Counted from the first letter of the stretch, positions 28,919 through 37,325 are shown. The stretch: DNA of 52,968 bases from Candidatus Dormiibacterota bacterium (GCA_003151935.1 PLYZ01000060.1:64625-117592); one strand, 5' to 3'. Notes: generated by a model not told the origin, from the letters alone. Numbers and translations: made by a program.

Positions 28919-29260
28919 CTAGTGCCACGAATCGCGGCCGCGGCGGATCAACAGCAGAACGCCAAGCACAATCACAAGACTGGGCCACAGCACGTCACCC
29001 CTCAACCAGCTGAGCAGGCCCAGGTTCTGGAGCAGGTAGTAGGCGCCGATCAGGACCAGGGCTGCCCCCCAGAACCATGGCCTCACTCCACCACCACCCC
29101 AAGCCCATGGGCCGTACCAACCGCCCGCCGAGTGATCGTGCAAAAGGTCCCGCTGCTGGCGACGCCATGCGCGCCATTCATCGCGCGACGCGCCCGGACC
29201 TGGCGGCCTGGGTGGCTCGGCAGGCGGAGGCGTAACGCTGTTCGGGGGCTCGGTGGCCAT
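28919..29260 (-). CDS. Small membrane protein with Pro-rich head
   Basis: The 113-residue protein starts MATEPPNSVTPPPAEPP, has an Arg/Trp-rich middle (SRDEWRAWRRQQRD, then GGWYGPWAWGGGG) and two membrane helices (FWGAALVLIGAYYLLQNLGL and LWPSLVIVLGVLLLI). The helix pair WFWGAALVLIGAYYLLQNLG-type plus VLWPSLVIVLGVLLL resembles the LiaF/LiaI-like transmembrane region found in many small stress-associated proteins. ATG 29260 is chosen over the ATG at 29293, which only adds MDRNLRRSIAT. Confidence 0.6.
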   Translation of the reverse strand: MATEPPNSVTPPPAEPPRPPGPGASRDEWRAWRRQQRDLLHDHSAGGWYGPWAWGGGGVRPWFWGAALVLIGAYYLLQNLGLLSWLRGDVLWPSLVIVLGVLLLIRRGRDSWH

Positions 29261-29503
29261 CGTGGCGATGCTACGCCTGAGGTTTCTGTCCATGAGCAGG
29301 CAAATCGCCGATCTGCATCTCGACAGTGGGGTAGGGTCCGTTAGGAGGTCCTGGAAATATCAGCTCGTAAAACTGCACCCGCCCCGTTCGACAACCCTGG
29401 CGACGGGCCCATCGACGATTGCCTCTCGATCCGTAAGGGCATTCTATTCGTCGAAGGCTGCGACGCAAGCGAGCTCGCAGAGCGCTTCGGCACCCCGCTC
29501 TAC

Positions 29504-30808
29504 GTGATGTCAGAGGACCAGCTCAGGCGAAACGTGAGAGCCTTCCAGGCTGAATTCCGGCGAGGCTGGCCTGACGGGCCGGTCGTCATCATGCCCTCGA
29601 TCAAAGCGAACTACGGGCTCGCTCTTCGCCGGATTCTCACCGAGGAGGGAGCTGGATGCGACACCTTCGGGACGGGTGAGCTCCAGGCCGCCCTCTCGAC
29701 CGGCGTACCTCCGGACCTCATCTCGTTCAATGGGAGTTCGAAGACCGAGCAAATCCTCGTCCGCGCCGTAGCTGCGGGAGTGCGAATCACTCTCGACTCG
29801 GTCCGTGAGGTCGAGCTGGTGATCGCCGCAGCCGAGAGCGCAGGCCGGACGGCGCGGGTGCGGCTGCGGGTGAGGCCTGACTTTGATATCGACGCCCGTT
29901 CGGACTTCTTTTCTGGCCCCGTCTCCGTGCGTACGGCGTCCCAGATGTACAAGCCGGGCATCCCGACCGAGAGCCTGGCCGGTGCTGCTCGCCGTTTGCT
30001 CGCCGCAACGGGGATCGAGCTGACGGGGGTGATGATGCACGCCGGCCGCCAAACGACCAACCTTCGCGTGTGGAGCCGCATCATGCAGCGCTTTGTCGAA
30101 GTTATTGGTTCGTTGCGCGATGCAACTGGCGGCTGGCAACCGAGTGAGATCGATATTGGCGGTGGTTTCGCCGTCCCGCGTGATCCGTTCGGGCGAAGCG
30201 ACCGGCGTCGACTCTCCGCGCCGCACGCTCCGTCGATCGCGCAGTACGCGCAAGCCATAACCAGAACACTGCGTGAGGAGCTGACACGAATCGGCATATC
30301 GACGGCGATCAGGCTTGAGGTCGAACCTGGACGCAGCATCTACGGCAACGCTGGAATCCACCTGGCCTCGGTGACGAACATCAAGCGCCAGACCGCGCCG
30401 GTGGACTACACGTGGGTTGAGACCGACACGTCGGATTCGTTTCTGCCGGACGTCAACCTGGAGCGCAACCGATGGACCGTGTGTGTCGCGGGTCGCGCGT
30501 CGGATCGCCCTGCCATGGTCGCCGACGTCGTCGGGATCTCCTGCAACTTCGACGTCATCGTGCCGGCTGCGAACCTGCCTGAAGTCCGCGTTGGAGACAC
30601 CCTGGCATTCATCGACACCGGCGCCTATCAGGACGCCAACGCGACGAACTTCAACGCGTTGCCGAGGCCGGCGACGGTGCTGGTCACCGGCGATCAGTCC
30701 GAGATCGTCAAGCGTGCAGAGACTATTGGTGATGTATTCGCTCGCGATGTCATTCCGCGGCGGCTTGCAGGGGCGGTAAACGACACTCATATCGGCTTCG
30801 GGGAATGA
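29504..30808 (+). CDS. PLP-dependent decarboxylase of the LysA/ornithine type
   Basis: The 434-residue fold-III enzyme has the PLP lysine in VIMPSIKANYGLALRR, the phosphate-binding glycines IDIGGGFAVPRD and the EPGRS motif, plus GDTLAFIDTGAYQDANATNFN near the C-terminus. It is closest to diaminopimelate-decarboxylase-like proteins, but the canonical CxSxD motif is GISCNFD, so the true substrate may differ. The family N-terminus (GILFVEGCDASELAERFGTPLYV) lies upstream of the ATG at 29504 in the same frame. The only well-placed start there is ATA at 29357, 7 bases after AGGAGGT; no ATG/GTG/TTG is available. The stop overlaps the next gene (ATGA). Confidence 0.78.
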   Translation: MMSEDQLRRNVRAFQAEFRRGWPDGPVVIMPSIKANYGLALRRILTEEGAGCDTFGTGELQAALSTGVPPDLISFNGSSKTEQILVRAVAAGVRITLDSVREVELVIAAAESAGRTARVRLRVRPDFDIDARSDFFSGPVSVRTASQMYKPGIPTESLAGAARRLLAATGIELTGVMMHAGRQTTNLRVWSRIMQRFVEVIGSLRDATGGWQPSEIDIGGGFAVPRDPFGRSDRRRLSAPHAPSIAQYAQAITRTLREELTRIGISTAIRLEVEPGRSIYGNAGIHLASVTNIKRQTAPVDYTWVETDTSDSFLPDVNLERNRWTVCVAGRASDRPAMVADVVGISCNFDVIVPAANLPEVRVGDTLAFIDTGAYQDANATNFNALPRPATVLVTGDQSEIVKRAETIGDVFARDVIPRRLAGAVNDTHIGFGE

Positions 30809-31260
30809 CCGTTTCCCGGATCGATCATGTCGGCATCACAGTGTCCGATTTGGACCGGGCGCTTGGCTTTTACCGGGACGTCCTTGGCTTACGTGTGATC
30901 GCAGACGCAACCGTCACCGAACCGGAGGTCGCTGAGCTGCTCGGACTGGATTCGGTCCAGCTACGCATCGCCGACCTTGATTCCGGCGATGGGCGGATCG
31001 TCGAGTTGATCCAGTACGTCCAGCCCAAGGGCCGGCGCATCGCGTATGAGAGCTCCGATTCTGCGACTGCGCATATCGCGTTCACCGTCGACGATCTCGC
31101 CGCCCTGCGCGACCGCCTCACGAGTGCGGGCGCCACCATGGTGTCGCGTCAGCCGATCACGATCAACGAGCCAGGCGGGGCATTTGACGGTGCGATTTGT
31201 TTCTATGTGCGAGACCCCGACGGCGTAATCCTTGAACTGGTCCAACGGCGCACCGACTGA
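30805..31260 (+). CDS. VOC-family (glyoxalase-like) protein
   Basis: This 151-residue protein has two beta-alpha-beta-beta-beta modules with RIDHVGITVSDLDRALGFYRDVLG at the start, a metal-ligand His in this segment, AHIAFTVDDL in the middle and the Glu ligand in VILELVQ near the end. It resembles methylmalonyl-CoA epimerase or ring-cleavage-type VOC enzymes; substrate is unknown. It overlaps the LysA-like decarboxylase stop by ATGA, so both are made together and may work in one pathway on an amino-acid-derived product. Confidence 0.75.
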   Translation: MTVSRIDHVGITVSDLDRALGFYRDVLGLRVIADATVTEPEVAELLGLDSVQLRIADLDSGDGRIVELIQYVQPKGRRIAYESSDSATAHIAFTVDDLAALRDRLTSAGATMVSRQPITINEPGGAFDGAICFYVRDPDGVILELVQRRTD

Positions 31261-31269
31261 CCCTCCTGA

Positions 31270-31567
31270 TCGACCCGCACCGGTTGCCTTGAGTTTGCCC
31301 AAGCACTTTGAAGCAGCTCGTGCCACCTCCACAACCCGCCCGCCGCGCGTCCGGCCAAGGAGGCCGCGTTAGCGTGCTCGCTGCGTTAGATAAGTCGTAC
31401 CTGGCGAGTAGGGGCTTGCCGTCTTCGGGATCAAGGCCGATGAGCTGGTCGGCATCGTAAGTGCGCCGAGACAGCGCGCGTTCAAGATGACTCAGCGCCG
31501 AGTTGGTTGCACCCCTGATGGGTAACCCGACCGGCTCCACTGAAGGTACGGTAGTTGAGGCGCGCAC
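31270..31567 (-). pseudogene. N-terminal fragment of threonine synthase
   Basis: From GTG 31567 the frame reads SALSHLERALSRRTYDADQL then DPEDGKPLLARYDL, which is the zinc-ribbon-derived start of threonine-synthase-like PLP enzymes (with the Cys lost). After a frameshift near 31370 the sequence LAGRAAGLWRWHELLQ follows, matching the next part of the family. The PLP domain is absent. It lies between the VOC gene and the M23 peptidase gene. Confidence 0.5.
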
Positions 31568-31589
31568 CCGTTCGACGATGCTGTGACCG

Positions 31590-32558
31590 TTAACAGCCGA
31601 TCAACGGACCTGGTGCGGTCGGCATGCCGCCGACTTCGAGTTGAAAGTGAAGATGTGCGCCGATCGAGAGACCTGTACTACCGACATAGCCGACCTTCTC
31701 GCCCTGCTGAACTTCCTGCCCAACAGCTATCGCCACCTGCGACATGTGAGCATAGATCTCGACCAGGCCGAAACTGTCGGTGACCTCAACCCGGATCCCG
31801 AAGTAGTCGGCGGGACCTGCTGCAGTCACTTTTCCACCGGCCGCCGCGACCATGGGCGTGCCGTAGCCGGCCAGTAAATCGATCCCGGTGTGGAAATGCA
31901 GATAACCGCCGAAGGGCGGTTCTATAGCGAACGACGTCGGTCCGAACTGCTGGATGATCGGAGCACCGGCAATCGGACATAGGAACTGGCCGGGGTCGAC
32001 CGGGTCGGCCGGCACACCTGTGCTCAGGTTCGGACCCTGGGCGGGATCGACGGGAATCACAAGCACCGAGCCGGGCGTCAGGTGCGGACCCCGAATTCCA
32101 TTGAAGCCGAGCACGGTGCTGACATCCACGCCGTAGGCGGCGGCGAGGCCCGCCGGCGTGTCCCCCCTCCTCACGACGACCACGACGCCCGGCACCGGTG
32201 CCACATTGACGGATCGTCCCACCACGAGAGGCATGCGCAGGCCTGGGTTCGACCAGACGATGTACCTCCAGGGAAGGTTGTACTGCCGGCCGATGCTTTC
32301 CAGGGTGTCTCCCTGCACGACCATGTGCACGATTGGAGCGTGGCTTACGAGCGGCGATGTCGGAATGGAAACCGGTTTGATGATGACGCTGTCACGGCCC
32401 AGCGAGATGTCGCCGACCACACCTTCGTCAGCAGCAGCCGCAGTGACTGCAGCCGGGTGGAAATTCGGAAAGACGTTTCGGTCCATGACGGTGTAGCTGG
32501 ATATGGCTAACGCTATCGCGAGCACCACGGCGTGGGTCATGTAGCGATCGATGCGCAA
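31590..32558 (-). CDS. Exported LysM-M23 peptidoglycan endopeptidase
   Basis: The 322-residue protein has an N-terminal membrane helix or signal (THAVVLAIALAISSYTV) and two LysM cell-wall-binding modules (VVQGDTLESIGRQYNLPW near residue 80 and VVRRGDTPAGLAAAYGVD near 130). An M23 zinc peptidase follows, with HFHTGID (His and Asp ligands), YAHMS and HLHF near the C-terminus. It would cut cross-links in peptidoglycan outside the cell. It reads leftward toward the threonine-synthase relic and is the last ordinary chromosomal gene before the tRNA-Sec-derived sites begin 100 bp upstream of it. Confidence 0.88.
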   Translation of the reverse strand: MRIDRYMTHAVVLAIALAISSYTVMDRNVFPNFHPAAVTAAAADEGVVGDISLGRDSVIIKPVSIPTSPLVSHAPIVHMVVQGDTLESIGRQYNLPWRYIVWSNPGLRMPLVVGRSVNVAPVPGVVVVVRRGDTPAGLAAAYGVDVSTVLGFNGIRGPHLTPGSVLVIPVDPAQGPNLSTGVPADPVDPGQFLCPIAGAPIIQQFGPTSFAIEPPFGGYLHFHTGIDLLAGYGTPMVAAAGGKVTAAGPADYFGIRVEVTDSFGLVEIYAHMSQVAIAVGQEVQQGEKVGYVGSTGLSIGAHLHFQLEVGGMPTAPGPLIGC

Positions 32559-32660
32559 CGACTACCCCCCGGTTTCCTTCTCGCGTGCCCCAGACGCTGA
32601 AGACCCAAATCACCCTACCAAACCTGCGGCAAGAGTGTCAACGCGCGCGATCGCCAAATC

Positions 32661-32731
32661 TGGCGGGGATGGATGGGAATCGAATCCACCCAGGACGCTC
32701 AGCAGCGCCCCGCAAACGGTTTTGAAGACCG
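32661..32731 (-). pseudogene. tRNA-Sec(UCA) 3' half, site A
   Basis: Read leftward this holds the anticodon stem-loop (CGGT-CTTCAAA-ACCG, anticodon TCA), a long variable arm (stem about GGGCGC/GCGTCC), the T arm with TTCGATT, an 8-base acceptor strand CCATCCCC and GCCA. The 8-base acceptor and long variable arm are diagnostic of bacterial tRNA-Sec. No complementary 5' half (GGGGATGG) follows the anticodon; mobile-element-like sequence replaces it. The T stem has one mismatch compared with the copy at 38201, so this half is decaying. Confidence 0.8.
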
Positions 32732-32856
32732 CGGACCTGACATCCACAGGCGTCCATCGACGTCCGCTGCAGTTCGATCGCGTGCCCTTCAGATTCCAGG
32801 ATCGCCTGCCTTAGTCCACCGGCGTCCGCCGCGTTGGCTGTCTTCTTGGCTGTCAG
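32717..32856. other. att-like site A: tRNA-Sec core plus 125-bp right arm
   Basis: The 15-bp core CGGTTTTGAAGACCG at 32717-32731 is followed by an arm of 125 bp rich in CGTCC-type motifs, ending in two direct TTGGCTGTC copies spaced 3 bp (32834-32842 and 32846-32854) and AG. Arm length and 9-mer placement match sites B, C and D although the sequences in between differ. It is the left end of the array: chromosome and tRNA 3' half on one side, cargo on the other. Confidence 0.75.
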
Positions 32857-32879
32857 CGATTGCATCGAGAGAGGACTCT

Positions 32880-33149
32880 TTCTTCCCGTCACTCATATCT
32901 GGACCGTTTCAACACGGCCTGGTTCTGGTTCTCAGCTTCTCGATCGCCTCGAGCCTGGTCGCCGCCGCAGCTTCAGCGCTCAGAGGCGGCCACTTCGCCC
33001 ACCAGGAAGCTGAACCGATGCCACTACGGGAGGCTCCTGTGGGCCTAGCGAAGAAGGGGGGCCGGCTGATCGCTGCACCCAGGGCCCCTGCCTTCAGTGG
33101 GGTCGAGACCGTGCTTTTCAAGGTGGACAAGACGAGCCGCCCCGCGTAG
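32880..33149 (+). pseudogene. C-terminal remnant of an MFS efflux transporter
   Basis: Two frames together read YLDRFNTAWFWF then LSFSIASSLVAAAASALRGGHF and AHQEAEP, resembling the last membrane helix and tail of DHA2-type MFS exporters. The joined sequence needs a frameshift near 32930 and has no upstream body. It fills most of the gap between site A and the histidine kinase. Confidence 0.35.
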
Positions 33150-33163
33150 CAATGTAACCACCC

Positions 33164-34591
33164 ATGGGCGCCATGAGAGAGCACGTCGACCAGCGGCCAG
33201 GCCACCGCGATCCGTTCGTACAGCGAAGTACAGACGCAGCCGGGGACAAGGCCTCCCAATCGAGCCCGTCAGCTTCGGGTATCACGTCCAGGGATCTGGA
33301 TGTCGAGGCTCGGTTCAGGCTGGGCCAGGCGCTCACCGCTCGCGTCAGCGATGTCACTCATCTGACCGAGGCCATGGCGGCGAAGGCAAATCTCATCGAG
33401 CTGACCTCGCGCCGCTTCACCAAGCCACTCCGGCACATCCGCAACCTCTCGACCCGCCTTTACGCGGAGTGGTTGACTAATGGATCGGTCATGACCGCGA
33501 AGCAGCGGGACTTCATCAGTCGCCTGGGAGTCATGGCGGCTGTCGATGGTCTCTCGGTCGGCGAGCTGACGCGCTCCTATCTCTTCTTTCGTGACGCGAC
33601 CCTCCGCGTGCTGGATCAAGAAATCGCTCGTCTGGGCACCCCGGCCGCGGTCGTTACCGAAGCCCGATCCGTCGTTCGCGCCACCAATGACTCGGCCATT
33701 GTGCGAATGGCTCGGGCATACGACGCGCGTATGCAATCAGACAAGTTCCGCGCGCTCGCCGCCGGTAAGGCGCTTCGCGACAGTGAGACCCAGCTGAAGG
33801 CGGCGGTGGTCGACATATCCGACAAGAACGCCCAGCTCATCGAAGCAAGCCGGCAACAGTCGAGCTTCATCGCCAACATGAGCCACGAGCTGCGGACCCC
33901 ACTGACCGGGATCCTCGGCTTCACCGAGCTCCTGCTCGCGGACGCGGGCAGCCCGCTCAGCGACGAGCAGCGTCAGGCCGTCCTGGAGATCGAGACCAGC
34001 GGGCACGTGCTGCTTACCCTGCTGAACGACATCCTCGACGAATCGAAGATCGAGGCAGGGCAGATGTCGTTGGAAGTTGGATGCGTCGACCTCAAAGACC
34101 TGGTCGACTCTGTCCTGTTGGCCATGCGCGAGCTCGCCGATCGCAAGTCGCTCTACCTGGTCGCTTCAGTGCCCGAAGCCGCCCAGGCGCTCGGCGACCC
34201 GTTTCGATTGAAGCAGGTCATGACCAACCTGCTGGGCAACGCGATCAAGTTCACCGCGACGGGCGGCGTCACGATCGCCTGCACCGCTGTGGGGGAGTCC
34301 TGGCGAGTCAGCGTGACTGACACCGGGATCGGGATGAGCGAACAAACCAGGGCGCGTCTATTCCAGAAGTTCAAGCAGGCCGACTCCAGCATGACCCGCC
34401 GATTTGGCGGGACCGGTCTCGGGTTGGCGATTGCCCAGAGCCTGGTGGCGCTGCATGGAGGCGAGATACACCAGGACTCGACGTTGGGGCGAGGCAGCAC
34501 CTTCTGGTTCGTGCTCCCGGCCTTCGTCGAATCAAACCGGATCGAGCCGGCCGCCAGCACTTCTCCGCACACTCTTGCTTCGCCGGTATGA
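33164..34591 (+). CDS. Cytosolic sensor histidine kinase with RsbR-like helical input
   Basis: The 475-residue kinase has an N-terminal disordered part (1-45) and an all-helical domain (about 50-200, with YAEWLTNGSVMTAKQRDF and LTRSYLFFRDATLRVLDQEI) that resembles RsbRD/PucR-like sensor helices. A short coiled coil (205-235) follows. HisKA has the phospho-acceptor His241 in NMSHELRTPL, and the ATPase domain has NLLGNAIKFT, DTGIGM and GGTGLGLAI. No membrane helix is present, so it senses an internal signal or a protein partner. ATG 33164 is used; ATG 33173 is equally possible. It is the main gene of the A-B block, with no response regulator beside it. Confidence 0.85.
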   Translation: MGAMREHVDQRPGHRDPFVQRSTDAAGDKASQSSPSASGITSRDLDVEARFRLGQALTARVSDVTHLTEAMAAKANLIELTSRRFTKPLRHIRNLSTRLYAEWLTNGSVMTAKQRDFISRLGVMAAVDGLSVGELTRSYLFFRDATLRVLDQEIARLGTPAAVVTEARSVVRATNDSAIVRMARAYDARMQSDKFRALAAGKALRDSETQLKAAVVDISDKNAQLIEASRQQSSFIANMSHELRTPLTGILGFTELLLADAGSPLSDEQRQAVLEIETSGHVLLTLLNDILDESKIEAGQMSLEVGCVDLKDLVDSVLLAMRELADRKSLYLVASVPEAAQALGDPFRLKQVMTNLLGNAIKFTATGGVTIACTAVGESWRVSVTDTGIGMSEQTRARLFQKFKQADSSMTRRFGGTGLGLAIAQSLVALHGGEIHQDSTLGRGSTFWFVLPAFVESNRIEPAASTSPHTLASPV

Positions 34592-34881
34592 CGGAATCAG
34601 CTCCGCCTTCCAATCCTTTCGAAGGATGCTTTCTTCACAGACCAAGCAGAGCTCACTGACCTCGCTGGTCTGGGCGACGCGGCCGTCTTGAGCTTGGACT
34701 GCCCTTTGGAGTATTAGAAAAGCGGTACATCGATCGCCAAGGCACCCGACACCCGTGGCATCGCGGCCTGGAGGCGCCCTCCACCCATTCACTAAGCCTC
34801 GACTCCAGTAACCCTGTGCCCCGCCCGCCAGCCGCATTGGTGACCTCGGACACGTGTGGCCCTAAGGATCAAACGCGTGCG

Positions 34882-35550
34882 TCACACCTGCAGATCGGTA
34901 GCTACGGGATGACCGCCCCACCGAGACCGGCGCTCGGCTACCAATTCTGCGAGCGCGGGCTCGGCCTCGATGGACGCCCACCACTCCGTCCAGGTCTCCA
35001 CGCCGGGTCCTCGCGGATCGTCCGCGGCGCTCTCACGAATGCGGTTCACCGCGCTTGCGATCCGGGATTGGTCGTGGTCGAAGGTCAAATGATCGCCGTT
35101 GATGAACACTCCGCCCGGACGGAGTACGTGCGTTAGCCGCACAAACAGCCCAAACAGTTCGTCCGGTGAGAGCCAGTGCAGCGCCGTTGTAGATATGGCG
35201 GCGTCCGCCGCCCCGTTCAGGCCGATGCGTTTGACGAGTTCGGAATCGCGCAAGTCAGCGTCCACCCACCGGATGCGCCCCCCGCGGTCGCCGACCGCCC
35301 GCCGACCCACCTCAAGCAGAAGTGGGTCAGCGTCCAACGCAACTACGTGCGCGCCTGGGAGTCGGTCGGCGACACGTTGCGCCAGCGACCCTGGTCCGCA
35401 ACCCAAGTCGATCACGGTCGGCGCGGCCCCTACCATCGCGCGGAGGATGTCGATCATCACGCCGAACCGGGACTCGCGCTCGGGTAGGTAAAGGCCTTGC
35501 TGTGCCTCCCAGCGTTGGAACCAGCCCTCCCAGTCAGCCACCTCAGTCAT
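34882..35550 (-). CDS. SAM-dependent methyltransferase, possibly shortened at its end
   Basis: The 222-residue class I methyltransferase has motif I VIDLGCGPGSLAQ near residue 49, the acidic loop ALDADPLLL, motif ISTTALHWL and VLRPGGVFINGDHL. The family (trans-aconitate/ubiE-like) usually continues for another 40-50 residues after the point where this frame ends (GGHPVATDLQV), so the C-terminus seems cut. ATG 35550 is chosen since the domain starts there; the open frame runs further upstream without similarity. Substrate is unknown. It is convergent with the kinase and ends the A-B cargo. Confidence 0.7.
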   Translation of the reverse strand: MTEVADWEGWFQRWEAQQGLYLPERESRFGVMIDILRAMVGAAPTVIDLGCGPGSLAQRVADRLPGAHVVALDADPLLLEVGRRAVGDRGGRIRWVDADLRDSELVKRIGLNGAADAAISTTALHWLSPDELFGLFVRLTHVLRPGGVFINGDHLTFDHDQSRIASAVNRIRESAADDPRGPGVETWTEWWASIEAEPALAELVAERRSRWGGHPVATDLQV

Positions 35551-35860
35551 CCTAGGTCGCTGAGCGGGTCTGATTCGGTCAACGCCGCGTCGCGATTGCT
35601 GCCGATAATCTGAAAGTATCGACACCGGTGGGTTGAAGGTGGTCACAGAACGACGAGTGCCAGGCCTGGGCGGACAAATCGGCGTGATCGCGATCGCGGC
35701 CGGGCCAACCTGATAGAAGCAGAAGTCCGGGGACTGAGCGAGAGTCCTCACGCCGGGCTCGCGATACGGCCGCACTATCGGCAGCACGACAGTCCGGCCC
35801 TTTACTCACCTGAGTCTTCTATTAGATGACGCGCACGGACGATGCGAACTCCACGAACGA

Positions 35861-36169
35861 TTAGAAAACCGCGGGAGGGTCTCCAAGAGTCTTCGAGGGT
35901 TCCGACCAGGCCTTCGTTGTTGGGAGAGGCTGCCACGGCGACTTGGCTGTCATTGGCTGTCATTCGGTCGATGCCATGGACGTTTGTGGACAAAAGCGAT
36001 CTTGGGCGGACGTCAGTGGACAGCCTCCCACGGTTTTGAAGACCGCCGGGCTGGCATCCGCAGACGTCTGTTGGCGTTCGCTGAAGTTCAACCACGGAAG
36101 TCGCAATTCCGCATACGTCCGCTATCGTCCCCAGTCGTTCGCCGGCTTGGCTGTTATCTTGGCTGTCAG
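35861..36169. other. att-like site B with both arms
   Basis: The core CGGTTTTGAAGACCG is at 36031-36045. The right arm (124 bp) ends with TTGGCTGTT and TTGGCTGTC spaced 3 bp, then AG at 36169. The left arm (35861-36030) has two TTGGCTGTC copies spaced 1 bp (35943-35951, 35953-35961) and, at its start, AAAACCGCGGGAGG, an inverted near-copy (13 of 14) of the core flank CCTCCCACGGTTTT. The left arm is clearly related to that of site D. No tRNA sequence is present, so B resembles a free-element attachment site (attP). Confidence 0.7.
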
Positions 36170-36393
36170 GAGCCAGCGAACCTTGCGGCTGACAGATCAA
36201 TGCCGCACGATCAGCCACCGCGTACCCATTCGTGAACCAGACATGCTCTGAGGTCGGCCAGCGTTAGTTTTCGGCGGCATCGAGATCGCTTTCCTTGATA
36301 TTTTGCTGAAATTCTTATGTCCTCTAGCGGACGCTCACTTCTGTCGGGCTGGGGCCCGATTCTGATTGCCGACGTGAACCCAAGGAGATTGGA

Positions 36394-36555
36394 ATGCAAG
36401 ACAGGATGAAAGGCAAAGCCGAGGAGATCAAGGGCAAGGTCACCGGCGATAAGGGTCTTCAAGTCAAGGGCAAATCCCGGCAGAAGGTGGGCAGGGTCAA
36501 AGAGGCTGCCAAGTCCATCGCTTACGACGTGGAGCACTCCAAGAAAAAGCGATAG
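36394..36555 (+). CDS. CsbD-family stress protein
   Basis: The 53-residue, Lys-rich product starts MQDRMKGKAEEIKGKVTGDK and continues KGKSRQKVGRVKEAAK, the hallmark of CsbD-like general-stress proteins (small, soluble, helical, function unknown; often under stress sigma factors). AAGGAG lies 8 bases before the ATG. It is first of three small rightward genes in the B-C block. The 220 bp upstream contains an AT-richer stretch (near 36290) that may hold its promoter. Confidence 0.85.
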   Translation: MQDRMKGKAEEIKGKVTGDKGLQVKGKSRQKVGRVKEAAKSIAYDVEHSKKKR

Positions 36556-36657
36556 GAGCGAATTTTGCTGAACCTGTTATGGCATGTGCACGATCCTCGA
36601 GTCGAACAGAGCCCGCTGGTTTGGAGAAAACCAACTTAAGCTCCAGGAGGTGCTGAG

Positions 36658-36813
36658 ATGATCCACGCCTTATTGGTTGTTGCAGTCATCCTCTTCGTGC
36701 TCTGGCTGGTGTTCCACGCCACCGGAGGTCTGGTCAACCTGATCTGGCTGGCGATTATCGTGCTAGTCGTACTCTGGCTGTTCGGTTTCGTTCGCGGTCG
36801 CTCGGCACGCTAG
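36658..36813 (+). CDS. Lmo0937-like small membrane protein
   Basis: The 51-residue product has two membrane helices (LLVVAVILFVLWLVFHA and NLIWLAIIVLVVLWLFGFV) separated by TGGLV and a basic tail RGRSAR. This is the pattern of the Lmo0937/DUF5670 family of tiny membrane proteins, which often accompany CsbD. AGGAGG lies 8 bases upstream of the ATG. It follows csbD by 102 bp and likely belongs to the same stress cassette. Confidence 0.8.
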   Translation: MIHALLVVAVILFVLWLVFHATGGLVNLIWLAIIVLVVLWLFGFVRGRSAR

Positions 36814-36919
36814 AGATGGCTAAGCGCCCGCCGAATGGTAGCCTCGCAAGGTCATCTGGCGCCCTGGGTCGCTGAACCGAATTGTTGACTTTGCAGCGGG
36901 CGACGAGAAGGGAGACCTC

Positions 36920-37222
36920 ATGAAGGCTGCTTTCGATACCAACGTTCTCAAGCAGGTCGCAATCGAGATTGAAAACATCAAGGCCGAGTACGGTGGCGTC
37001 GTGTCCGATGAGTCCATCGATCTTGTCGCAGGCGAATCCCTCCAAAAGCTTGCCGGTTCGAAAGTTCCGCAGTTTGTCCCCCTGTTCGTCGGTCGGTTTA
37101 CGCGGGAGCGACTTCAGGAGCTCACGGGCCTACGACCCCATCCACGATTCAGTCTGCTGGCAAGACTGGGTGCTAGCGATTCGCGGCCGCCGTCTGCAGC
37201 TTTCGTACTAAGTATCCCTTAG
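36920..37222 (+). CDS. Three-helix-bundle domain protein
   Basis: Residues 5-72 (ESIDLVAGESLQKLAGSKVP and FVPLFVGRFTRERLQEL) match the small three-helix bundle dimerisation domain that elsewhere precedes arsenate-reductase-like phosphatases or stands alone. The last 28 residues (HPRFSLLARLGASDSRPP) do not fit and may be the product of truncation by the following intron-like sequence. GAAGGGAG precedes the ATG by 5-6 bases. Function is unknown. Confidence 0.55.
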   Translation: MKAAFDTNVLKQVAIEIENIKAEYGGVVSDESIDLVAGESLQKLAGSKVPQFVPLFVGRFTRERLQELTGLRPHPRFSLLARLGASDSRPPSAAFVLSIP

Positions 37223-37254
37223 CAATCCCCTTACGCCCGACCCGAGCGATAGAG

Positions 37255-37325
37255 GACGGGCCCCCGGGCTCTCTCAGAACCGGGCGTAAACCTCTCGGCT
37301 TACCCGGCTCCCACTACCCAAACCG
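37255..37325 (-). mobile_element. Possible group II intron relic
   Basis: Read leftward, GGGAGCCGGGTAAGCC, a GAGAGG loop and TTTACGCCCGGTTCTGAGAG form a hairpin that closely resembles a conserved element beside intron-encoded reverse transcriptases in bacterial group II introns. No reverse transcriptase or catalytic domain V was recognised in the window. Identification rests on memory of the element's shape. Confidence 0.35.

Noticed and set aside
32661-32731. Intact tRNA gene
   Set aside because: The 5' half including acceptor strand GGGGATGG is absent after the anticodon stem at both copies.
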